Virus record (IMG/VR): IMGVR_UViG_3300021957_000343
Location: 1 to 22,461 of that record
Reading direction: 5' to 3' (one strand)
Length of the DNA: 22,461 nt
Source: a virus
Shown here: piece by piece, positions 1 to 7,306 of the stretch
How the letters are laid out: each line of letters starts with the position of its first letter
Position numbering within the stretch: the stretch's first letter is position 1
Translations under genes and position numbers: made by a program
Notes under the pieces: generated by a model
Seen by the model: only the letters and a program-made list of their open reading frames with translations
Told to the model about the DNA's origin: nothing
Database searches by the model: none

Positions 1-617
1 ATAGCTCCATCTAAATCAAACTTATCTCTGGTAAAATTAGAGTATTGAAATACATCATTAGCACTTGCAGCTTGAAGTTGTGTCTTACCTAATGCACCCT
101 CTATCTCTCTTGTAAATGCAACCTCATAACTGTTCGGGTCTATAACTGGTCTTAAGTTTTCAAAGTTCATAAAATCTTTTCCAAGGCTTCTTTCAAATCC
201 TTCTATTGATGCACCTACTCCATTAGGTCCAGCTCTTTGAATATACTCATCATACTTTTGAGAGTATGTGTTAAAGTTATTTAACATTATCTCTGTCTGG
301 CTTTGAACGTTGGCTCTTTTTCTGTAAAAATCTTCTTCTGTAATATTACCAGATTTAAGTTGATTGGTAAGATTAAGCATAGCCGCTGAAACCTGAGTAG
401 AATAATCTGACATAAAACTATTAAAAGCAGTATTTTGACTTACTGGTCTATCTGCTAAGGTTTTATAAAACTCACGATTAGTTTCTTCAATGTCAGCTTT
501 TCTTTTCTTTCTATCTGAATCTATAGCTGCTAACGACTCAGTTGCTTGTTTAGTGATAGCTCCCCAATCTACTACAGTGGGTTCATCGCTTCTAACATAT
601 CCATATCCTACTGGCAT
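1..617 (-). CDS. Partial hypothetical phage protein, C-terminus cut by window edge
   Basis: The reading frame starts at an ATG at 617 and stays open for 205 codons to the left edge, so only the N-terminal part is present. The product begins MPVGYGYVRSDEPTVVDWGA and is hydrophilic, rich in Lys, Glu, Gln and Asn, and probably largely helical. I see no signal peptide or membrane segment and no catalytic motif. It starts 9 bases after the stop of the 265-aa gene, so the two are probably cotranscribed. In podoviruses the genes behind the tail genes often encode internal (ejected) virion proteins, and the helical, Gln-rich composition would suit that. The role is inferred from position only. Confidence 0.75.
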   Translation of the reverse strand, partial: MPVGYGYVRSDEPTVVDWGAITKQATESLAAIDSDRKKRKADIEETNREFYKTLADRPVSQNTAFNSFMSDYSTQVSAAMLNLTNQLKSGNITEEDFYRKRANVQSQTEIMLNNFNTYSQKYDEYIQRAGPNGVGASIEGFERSLGKDFMNFENLRPVIDPNSYEVAFTREIEGALGKTQLQAASANDVFQYSNFTRDKFDLDGA

Positions 618-626
618 AATATTATT

Positions 627-1424
627 TTATATTTGACTTGGTTGTCTTAGTGATTGAAAATAATCTACACCACTAATCCCTTGGGGAAATATAGGGGCGT
701 TTAAACTTGCTTGATTAGATGTAAATGCACTAAAAGGACTTCCATATAAATTAGGAACATCAGGTATAGGTTGGTTAAAAGCAGTCATTGGTTGACCTGT
801 TATAGATAAATCCATTTGAGGGTCTATAAATCTGTCAAACTGAGCGCCTGGAGGAACACTTGGTTTTGAACCGCTAAATAATTTTGCTTGTCCAGCCAGC
901 GTTGTTCCAGCTCCAATAGCCTGTTGAATACCTGCTTGTGTAGCAGTTGCAGCCGCTTGTCTTGCTTCTGCTGCCATTTGTTGCTGACCCCTAGCTTCTG
1001 CTAAATCTAAATTAGCTCTTGCTCCTTGCAGTCTTGATTCCTCTCTTGCAGCTAATTCATCTAACCTTTGCATTTCTTGTGACATTGCAGCTCTTTGCTG
1101 TGCTTGTCCAGCTTGTTGAGCTTGTAAAACCCTACCTGCTGTAGCTGCTGCACCTCTTGGGTCGCCTTCTACACCGGCTTGTAACGCTGAAGCTCCAGCT
1201 TGTAACATTGCTTCACGCTCTAATTCATAAGGTTCTTTAGCAATTGAGAGTCCTGCCAAAGCATTAACAGATAATTCTCTTCTTGCTTGTCCTAATGCTT
1301 TTGCTGCTTCTCTTTGAGCTTCTCTTTCTTTATCTCTTTGCTTTTTTGCCTGGCCAAAACTAAATATTGAGCCAGCAGCTTGAAGACCAACAGATATTAA
1401 TGGTAATAATAAAGGTGCTGCCAT
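627..1424 (-). CDS. Ala/Gln-rich protein, candidate internal virion (ejection) protein
   Basis: The 265-aa product has a short hydrophobic N-terminus (residues about 3-23, with LLLPLISVG and a Gly/Ala-rich continuation). A long Ala, Gln, Glu and Arg-rich stretch (about 25-180) should be helical or coiled coil. The last 80 residues are Pro, Phe and Asn-rich and probably extended. A hydrophobic N-terminus followed by an Ala/Gln-rich helix is the general look of small podovirus internal core proteins such as T7 gp14, but I see no sequence motif that proves this. A TATCTTTG box lies 16 bases upstream of the ATG. The codons here are visibly more GC-rich than those of the glycosyltransferase genes to the right. 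Confidence 0.8.
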   Translation of the reverse strand: MAAPLLLPLISVGLQAAGSIFSFGQAKKQRDKEREAQREAAKALGQARRELSVNALAGLSIAKEPYELEREAMLQAGASALQAGVEGDPRGAAATAGRVLQAQQAGQAQQRAAMSQEMQRLDELAAREESRLQGARANLDLAEARGQQQMAAEARQAAATATQAGIQQAIGAGTTLAGQAKLFSGSKPSVPPGAQFDRFIDPQMDLSITGQPMTAFNQPIPDVPNLYGSPFSAFTSNQASLNAPIFPQGISGVDYFQSLRQPSQI

Positions 1425-1440
1425 AATTTTTTTATAATTA

Positions 1441-1448
1441 CAAAGATA
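1441..1448 (-). promoter_or_regulatory. Bacteroidota-type -7 box (TATCTTTG) before the 265-aa gene
   Basis: Read on the minus strand the sequence is TATCTTTG, a match to the Bacteroidota -7 consensus TAnnTTTG. It is preceded by G and followed by T, as at 16958. It lies 16 bases before the start codon, which implies a very short leader. I see no clear -33 TTG at the expected distance. Confidence 0.5.
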
Positions 1449-1455
1449 CTAATTT

Positions 1456-3240
1456 TTACGGATAGCTTTTCATTACATCGCTCTCTACTGCAAACAGTTC
1501 CGTAGCTTGAGTATTAAAGTTTGTTATAGTAAATATACAATAATGTCCTAGTAAACCATGAGATTCAGCTTCAGAACTTTTTATAAACATAATGTATGGG
1601 TTATTTAATGGAAAAGCCACAGTGTTTGCAGAGGTTGTGCTTACTATTAATTCATTTATTCCGTTTTGTAAATCTACATTTATTTGTGTTACAATACCAC
1701 CATAAGAAATTTCAGTGTATTGAGGTAGAGAATGGTATACATAATCACCTACACTTATAAAATTACCTATAGATACTAGTGGGTTTGTAGAAAAACTAAG
1801 AATAGTTGTCCCCGCGTTTACAGCTACATTAGATGTTTTTCCAATACCATTAGCAGACCTCATTGCATATTGTCCTTCAAGTGCAGGCACTTCACCTCTT
1901 TGTCTAAGATATGCAAACCAAGCTCCTTCTTTCTTTTCAAACCAACCATCTTCCATAAAACCATTTATTTGTATATCAGTTTCTAAATAAGATTCCCAAG
2001 CATCATTTGATTCTAAATTTAAAGTTTTAAACACTTTATTTTCTAGTGGGTTCTGATTAAACACACTTGTTATTTGTGAATTAAATTGTTCACCATAGTA
2101 ATTATTTCTTAACTCATTAGTGTTGTGTTGATATAAGTTACCTCCTTTAAAAGTGTAAAAGAAATTATTCATTCCTATCATATATTCTGGTATATAAGAA
2201 TAAAATGATGGCCAACCTTTAGAGTTTTCGCTATAACTTACTGTCCATTCTGTATCTACTGGAGAAGGTATAGGGGGAACAACACTCGTAGGCACTGGAC
2301 TTGGAGTAGGAGGCGATGGTGTAGGAGGCGAAGATGGATTACAATCCGTATTAAATCTTAAATTATTTTCTCCTAAAAAGTATGCTCCATTTGTAGATGT
2401 TGGATATAAGGTTTGATAACTTATGACACCAAAGTCTTCATTTACATTTAAGGTTATTGTTCCTGAATAAAAATCATAAGTGTTTCCATCTAGTCCTGTA
2501 GCATTTAATTCTAATTTTGTTCCTGTATATGAAATTAAATTTTCTTTTCCATTGTTTAAAAAAGCAATTGGCCACTCTGCTGGTACACCTGTTATTTGAT
2601 ACACCCCAGTGTTAACCCCATAAACTCCCCATACTCCATTTATTACATAATATCGAACTGTAATGCCTTCAAAATCCCCTATAGTTGCAGTTCTACTAAA
2701 GACTGTAAGATTGTTAGTAAAACTTAAGCAAAAATCTGCTACACCGGGTGGAGTAGGCACGGGTGTTGGTGTAGGTGTAGGCGCTAATGCTGTAGCACAG
2801 GTAGCACAATCACTATAAATAGGAATGTTTGCAACATCTAAATAAGATATATTACTTGTGCTCACACCATTTGTCCAACAAATAGATTGATAAGCCAAAG
2901 TATTAGGCCATGCAGTAAAGCTTGATGGAGCTCTAAATATTTGTTTTTGAGTTGCTACATTACAATTCTCATATTCATAATAAACATACCCTTCTAATGG
3001 GTCAGGATTAGCATCACCACATTTAGTTTCACAGTTTTGTTGTACATCATAATATATACCATAAACAGAGGTTGGTAAAATTGTTGAACCTTTTTCTAAA
3101 CAATAGTTTTTAATTTCGTTTGCTGGAACTTTTATATTTATTTTTTCTCCATCATTACAAACCACTGTCCACGTACATTGACCATTCTCGTCACCTATTT
3201 GGTCAATAGGACATGAAAAACTAAAAAGAGCACCAGCCAT
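1456..3240 (-). CDS. Modular tail/fibre-associated protein with PT-rich linkers
   Basis: The 594-aa product has a Cys-rich N-terminal region (1-80), then a four-Cys module at 85-148 (C93, C121, C145, C148, with QIFR and a final CxxC) of the kind repeated in the 1010-aa protein. A Thr-Pro linker (152-166) leads to a beta-rich domain (about 167-300). A second Pro/Ser/Thr linker (302-328) leads to a C-terminal domain (about 332-594). That last domain begins GWPSFYSY, continues MIGMNNFFYTFKGG and later has FKTLNLES. From memory it resembles the C-terminal part of the large tail (muzzle-type) proteins of Bacteroidota podoviruses, which is unusual on a separate polypeptide. It lies 46 bases beyond the glycosyltransferase cassette. 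A virion role is inferred from modules and context. Confidence 0.85.
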   Translation of the reverse strand: MAGALFSFSCPIDQIGDENGQCTWTVVCNDGEKINIKVPANEIKNYCLEKGSTILPTSVYGIYYDVQQNCETKCGDANPDPLEGYVYYEYENCNVATQKQIFRAPSSFTAWPNTLAYQSICWTNGVSTSNISYLDVANIPIYSDCATCATALAPTPTPTPVPTPPGVADFCLSFTNNLTVFSRTATIGDFEGITVRYYVINGVWGVYGVNTGVYQITGVPAEWPIAFLNNGKENLISYTGTKLELNATGLDGNTYDFYSGTITLNVNEDFGVISYQTLYPTSTNGAYFLGENNLRFNTDCNPSSPPTPSPPTPSPVPTSVVPPIPSPVDTEWTVSYSENSKGWPSFYSYIPEYMIGMNNFFYTFKGGNLYQHNTNELRNNYYGEQFNSQITSVFNQNPLENKVFKTLNLESNDAWESYLETDIQINGFMEDGWFEKKEGAWFAYLRQRGEVPALEGQYAMRSANGIGKTSNVAVNAGTTILSFSTNPLVSIGNFISVGDYVYHSLPQYTEISYGGIVTQINVDLQNGINELIVSTTSANTVAFPLNNPYIMFIKSSEAESHGLLGHYCIFTITNFNTQATELFAVESDVMKSYP

Positions 3241-3258
3241 AAAGAGATTATTTGTTTA

Positions 3259-3274
3259 CAAATTTACAAAATTA
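3259..3274 (-). promoter_or_regulatory. Two weak TAnnTTTG-like boxes before the 594-aa gene
   Basis: On the minus strand TAATTTTG (3267-3274) is directly followed by TAAATTTG (3259-3266), 18 bases before the ATG at 3240. Both fit TAnnTTTG but lack the C of the better boxes, and the surroundings are very AT-rich, so a chance match is possible. No -33 element is evident. Confidence 0.25.
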
Positions 3275-3286
3275 ATAGTTACCTAT

Positions 3287-4120
3287 TTAATTTACCATCC
3301 ACTCCTTGACCAAGTTATAAAACCCATTGTTAGGGTATTTACATATATTGTGATTTGGAAAAGTTCTTTTGTCAAAAAGGGGGTCAACACTATAATGGGC
3401 AAAAAAATGTTTATCTTCATTATAAGTGTTAAAGTTGGGTATGTAAGTATTGTTATCACCAATCATTTTTATTTTATTGTTATGACACACAATAGATAAA
3501 GCAGTCATACAACTCCACCATTTCCAAGTAGGCTCTTCTTTTGATTCTACAATCTGTTCAGCTACAGATATAATTTCATCTATAATATTTTTCAAAACTT
3601 TAACTTTAATAAATATAGGAACAAACCCTCCATTCATATACTGTCCATCTTCGTGTTTTAAATAAGGTTTTATTTTATTATAGTTCTGTTTACTTGAGTT
3701 TGCTATAAACATGTGCCAGTCTTCATATCCATCATAACATACTATAGAATTATCATCAGGCAAAATACCAGTATATGGTTTTAAACTTACCATATCCATA
3801 TCACATATAACCAATATATCATCATCATTATAATATGGCAACAAAGGTTTTAAAGAAGAAATAACATTAATAACAATACAATTATCATTTCTGCTTGACA
3901 CATAATTCCAGATAGGTGGACAAATATAATGAGGTAACCCTTTTAAATCCCAATCAATTGAATTATATATAGAGCTATCTCCAGTGTTTTGTTTCACCAC
4001 TGTAACTAAACTATTAAACATAGCTTTATCTTTGTATGATTTTTTTTGAGCATACGCCCAAAAATTAGCCATCCATTTGTATCGGTTATCAACTATTGCG
4101 CTTGGAATAAATCTTATCAT
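3287..4120 (-). CDS. Probable GT-A type glycosyltransferase
   Basis: The 277-aa product carries a DxD motif (D107-M-D109) at the end of a hydrophobic strand ILVIC, as expected for the metal and nucleotide-sugar site of GT-A glycosyltransferases. YMNGGF at 161-166 resembles the acceptor-side N-G-G/S-G segment of GT8-like enzymes. A late HFFAHY segment could supply another metal or substrate ligand. No signal peptide or membrane segment is visible, so it should act in the host cytoplasm. Its ATG overlaps the TGA of the preceding gene (ATGA, 4117-4120), implying translational coupling. Donor and acceptor cannot be read from sequence. The neighbouring dehydratase suggests a deoxysugar donor, and the flanking Pro/Thr-rich proteins are possible acceptors, but host surface glycans or another target are equally open. 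Confidence 0.8.
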   Translation of the reverse strand: MIRFIPSAIVDNRYKWMANFWAYAQKKSYKDKAMFNSLVTVVKQNTGDSSIYNSIDWDLKGLPHYICPPIWNYVSSRNDNCIVINVISSLKPLLPYYNDDDILVICDMDMVSLKPYTGILPDDNSIVCYDGYEDWHMFIANSSKQNYNKIKPYLKHEDGQYMNGGFVPIFIKVKVLKNIIDEIISVAEQIVESKEEPTWKWWSCMTALSIVCHNNKIKMIGDNNTYIPNFNTYNEDKHFFAHYSVDPLFDKRTFPNHNICKYPNNGFYNLVKEWMVN

Positions 4121-4938
4121 TTTTTTATAAACGTATGATACTTAAAGTGGTCTTCACTTAAATGTATGTTTAATTTTTTGTTTTCTTTTTCTAAATAATA
4201 ATCATTATTTTTATCTAACAGTTCAAATGTATTATTAAAATTGAACAACACTTCCTGTCCTGAAGCATATAGATTACAATTAAAATTCAAATAAGAGGAC
4301 CTATAATATAAATCGTGAACAAAGTAGTCACGTGGATGAGCATCAAGTAATTCAACGTTTTCATTTTTAAAATCATCATAAAAGTACCATTCCATATATT
4401 TATTTATCTCTTTCATATACTGGTCTATAGAATTAAATCTTTCAAACTTTTTCCACAAAGATTTTTTTAAATAAAAACAACTACTAAACAAAGAAAAATT
4501 ATCAGCAGGATATTTAAAAAATATACCATCTCTGTTAGGATATTTTTTTATTAAATCACCAACGTCATTTTTTAATTGAAAATCATAATGTATACTAAAA
4601 ACTCCTTCACCTTCTACAAGCTGATATCCTTTTTTAAATTGATTTAAAATAGCATAAGGAGCAAAGCTACCGTATGGTGTGTAAGTATCATATTTTTCAT
4701 AAGGACTATGACAGGCGTGGTATAAATTATATTTATGCCAATCTTTAGGAGTTACAATTTCATTATCTTCTATCCAAACATATCCATCAGATAATTTAAA
4801 AGCTTCATAATTAAAGTAATGGTCAACAACAATTGCTTTATAACCAAATTTTTTTATTGACTCTATACACTTTAATAATAACTCTAAACGTGTAGGATTG
4901 TCTGAGTGAGCTGTTATTAAAAAATTAAATTTTTTCAT
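4117..4938 (-). CDS. Possible glycosyltransferase (GT2-like N-terminus), very AT-rich
   Basis: The 273-aa product starts FNFLITAHSDNPTRLELLLK, which resembles the first strand and helix of GT2-like nucleotide-sugar transferases. A later FSIHYDF (114-120) could hold the metal-binding HxD in place of a classical DxD. The rest is rich in Phe, Tyr, Asn and Lys and I cannot assign it to a family. The coding region is extremely AT-rich: 4141-4200 has 12 G/C in 60 bases and 4441-4500 has 11 in 60, against 33 in 60 at 18841-18900 in the capsid gene. It abuts the dehydratase stop without a gap and overlaps the next gene by 4 bases, so it belongs to the same sugar cassette. An uncharacterised sugar-related protein is the alternative. 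Confidence 0.7.
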   Translation of the reverse strand: MKKFNFLITAHSDNPTRLELLLKCIESIKKFGYKAIVVDHYFNYEAFKLSDGYVWIEDNEIVTPKDWHKYNLYHACHSPYEKYDTYTPYGSFAPYAILNQFKKGYQLVEGEGVFSIHYDFQLKNDVGDLIKKYPNRDGIFFKYPADNFSLFSSCFYLKKSLWKKFERFNSIDQYMKEINKYMEWYFYDDFKNENVELLDAHPRDYFVHDLYYRSSYLNFNCNLYASGQEVLFNFNNTFELLDKNNDYYLEKENKKLNIHLSEDHFKYHTFIKK

Positions 4939-5955
4939 TCAACACTCTAACCAACTTTTGTTATCAACTGTCCACTTAATGGTTTTTTCTAATGTATCAT
5001 AAACCTTGTTTGGAGACCATCCAGCTTTTTCCATTTTATTACCATCAAGAGCGTATCGTAAATCATGCCCAGGTCTAGAAGAATGAAAATCAATAATTTC
5101 ATATTTTAATTCTTTACCTAAAACTTTAGCTATAAATTTTGCTAAGGATAAATTGTCTATTTCTTCTGCTCCTACTATATTATATTTAGGACATTTAATA
5201 CCAGTGTCATCAGGAGTAGATGGTGTAGAATTAATTAATAAAAAATGTAGTGCGCTCGCAACGTCTTTAGCGTGTATATAATGTCTACTTCCTGCTTCTG
5301 TTTTTTCTTTATTTCCGTGTATCCATATTTTATTGTTATTTAAAATATTATTAATACACATTGGAATAAATTTCTCTGGATGTTGTCTCTCACCAAATAC
5401 ATTCATAGTATGTGTTATAATATTTGGCATTTTATATGTGTTTTCAAAAGCAACAACTAACTCCTCTGCTCCTGCTTTAGAAGCACTATATGGATTAGTT
5501 GAATTATATCTATCATTCTCTTTATACTTTACGTCTCCTGGAGCTGGCCCAAACACTTCATCTGTACTGAAATATACAAACTTATCTAAACTGTCTATAG
5601 ATTTAGCGTATTCAAGAATATTGGCCGTTCCTACTACATTATCCATAACAAACTCCATAGGATAATCTATACTTCTATCTACGTGTGAACCGGCAGCCAA
5701 ATGCGCTATATAATTAATATTGCCTATAGCTGAAACTATTTGTGAATTTAATGGAGCTTTTAAATCGTGATGTACAATTTTAACTCTATTAATATCTTTA
5801 CGACCGCCTACTACTTCTTGTAATCTATTTAAATTTCCACTAAAATCAAGTCTATCTAAAGATACAATTGACCAGTCAGTGTTGTCTAATATATGCTCTA
5901 TAACGTGATGAGCTATAAACCCTGCTCCACCTGTCACTAAAATTGATTTACTCAT
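4939..5955 (-). CDS. dTDP-glucose 4,6-dehydratase-like enzyme (RmlB type, extended SDR)
   Basis: The 338-aa product has the N-terminal NAD-binding loop TGGAGFIA (residues 8-15). The third glycine of GxxGxxG is Ala15. Further motifs are AAGSHVDRSI, the active-site STDEVFG (T131, D132, E133) and the SDR pair Y156-x3-K160 in NPYSASK. Near the C-terminus RPGHDLRYALD is characteristic of the nucleotide-sugar-binding region of dTDP-glucose 4,6-dehydratases. The Thr-Asp-Glu triad specifically marks 4,6-dehydratases, which turn a nucleotide-hexose into the 4-keto-6-deoxy sugar, the entry point to rhamnose and other deoxysugars. The length is slightly below the usual 350-360. No RmlA, C or D homologue is in view, so the host or another phage region must supply the substrate and later steps. 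It overlaps the dioxygenase gene by 4 bases (ATGA) and abuts the next gene. Confidence 0.9.
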   Translation of the reverse strand: MSKSILVTGGAGFIAHHVIEHILDNTDWSIVSLDRLDFSGNLNRLQEVVGGRKDINRVKIVHHDLKAPLNSQIVSAIGNINYIAHLAAGSHVDRSIDYPMEFVMDNVVGTANILEYAKSIDSLDKFVYFSTDEVFGPAPGDVKYKENDRYNSTNPYSASKAGAEELVVAFENTYKMPNIITHTMNVFGERQHPEKFIPMCINNILNNNKIWIHGNKEKTEAGSRHYIHAKDVASALHFLLINSTPSTPDDTGIKCPKYNIVGAEEIDNLSLAKFIAKVLGKELKYEIIDFHSSRPGHDLRYALDGNKMEKAGWSPNKVYDTLEKTIKWTVDNKSWLEC

Positions 5956-7253
5956 GATTTATATACCCAATCTTTTAATTGATAATGAACATAAAAGTTT
6001 CTAAAAAAAGCACCACCGAAAGAATCTGTTCTTCCGTGTTCACAAACTGCTGATTCATATAATATCATATCTCCAGGTTGAGCATAAACTTTATACCACT
6101 CTCCATCGTGACCTTGTATGTCTAAGGGCCAATCATCTGCATATTTTTTATTTTGACAACCACATCTTAAATCTTTATCTACTATAATAATTGATGAAAC
6201 GTGATGAGTAGCAATTCTATCTACGTGTGGTGTTAATGTAGCGCCTTTTGTATACGACCTTATACCATAAATAAATGAAGGCGTTAAAGACTCTTTTATC
6301 CAATCCTCGTGTGTCTTTAATAATTGCTGATGAATTAAAGTTCTTACACTTGGCAAGTGGTCAAATGACATAATCTCAGAATCACCACCTACTATAAATT
6401 CTTTTTTTCCATCAAATTCTTCTGTTTGTTTTTTATCTTTTAACAACTCATAGGATTCACTTATTAAGTTCCAGGTTTCTTCTGGACATTTCATTAAACT
6501 AAAACCATTATCAGTAAATCTTGGAAAGTCATCTATAGTAGTAAACTCTTTTTTTTCTATTGACTTTTTTAAGTTTTGAGCTTCTGAAGCTTTAACTATA
6601 TAAGATTTATTCTGCATTCCTTCTACTATTTCAGTCTCTTCTATTTTCTGCACAGGTTTTTCTTTTTGAGAATCATAATACATTTTTTCATCACCAGCAC
6701 CATCCCAGCCTTTTTCTCTCCACCAAGATGTTACAATGTATTTTTTACCCTCATCTACAGTTACACCCTCATGAAGATATTGCTCTTGTACTTTACCATC
6801 TTTTAAATTATACCACCATAAAGCTTTGCCTGTTTCAGGCTGTACGGTTTTTTGTAGCGTAGGAAAGTGAGTGCCTCCCCCTACAAAATCTTGGTTTAAA
6901 TATATCATTAAAGTGTGTGTTCTATTTCCAGAAGCTTTACAATGCATATCATAAGCAGCACCACTAAAAAAATCATTATGGGGTTTAAAGTACTGACCAG
7001 GTTTATATAATTGTCCTTGGATAGCTTCTCCTTTAACTGGTTCTAAACCTAATGTATTAGCTATTTTATTTTTAATCTTAGACATTATTGGGGTGTTCAT
7101 GTCTAAATTTGATGTGCTTGATGTTCTATGGTCAGTAACATCTGTTCTGTCTGTACCCCCCACAACTACTGATGAACGTGAATGGTTAGTGTCAATCATT
7201 TTAATAAGTTCTTGACACTCCTCAGGTGTAATAAAATTATGTATTTCCTCCAT
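5952..7253 (-). CDS. Two-domain 2-oxoglutarate/Fe(II) dioxygenase, N-half prolyl-4-hydroxylase-like
   Basis: The 433-aa product contains two complete double-stranded beta-helix oxygenase signatures. Domain 1 (about 1-180) has GQYFKPHNDFF with Fe ligands H92 and D94, then LMIYLN and GGGTHFP, the distal H161 in LHEGV, and the 2OG-binding Lys (K171) in GKKYIVTSWW. This is the layout of prolyl 4-hydroxylase alpha subunits (P4Hc). A Lys/Glu-rich hinge (about 190-235) joins domain 2 (about 240-433), which has TPHVDR (H343, D345), QPGDMILYE, distal H406 and Arg418 twelve residues later as the likely 2OG ligand. Domain 2 belongs to a different, Arg-type subfamily. Known P4Hs hydroxylate peptidyl proline. 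Here the substrate is unknown, but the flanking Pro-rich virion proteins are obvious candidates. It heads a tightly coupled cassette with sugar enzymes. Iron and 2OG must come from an aerobic host cell. Confidence 0.88.
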   Translation of the reverse strand: MEEIHNFITPEECQELIKMIDTNHSRSSVVVGGTDRTDVTDHRTSSTSNLDMNTPIMSKIKNKIANTLGLEPVKGEAIQGQLYKPGQYFKPHNDFFSGAAYDMHCKASGNRTHTLMIYLNQDFVGGGTHFPTLQKTVQPETGKALWWYNLKDGKVQEQYLHEGVTVDEGKKYIVTSWWREKGWDGAGDEKMYYDSQKEKPVQKIEETEIVEGMQNKSYIVKASEAQNLKKSIEKKEFTTIDDFPRFTDNGFSLMKCPEETWNLISESYELLKDKKQTEEFDGKKEFIVGGDSEIMSFDHLPSVRTLIHQQLLKTHEDWIKESLTPSFIYGIRSYTKGATLTPHVDRIATHHVSSIIIVDKDLRCGCQNKKYADDWPLDIQGHDGEWYKVYAQPGDMILYESAVCEHGRTDSFGGAFFRNFYVHYQLKDWVYKS

Positions 7254-7306
7254 TTGATTTGATTAAATTTCAAATAAAGTTAATGATAATTATTTAAAAT
7301 GAAAAA

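Noticed and set aside
5333-5665. 110-aa plus-strand frame opposite the dehydratase
   Set aside because: The minus-strand dehydratase motifs are complete across it, and the plus frame has no leader, promoter or recognisable motif.
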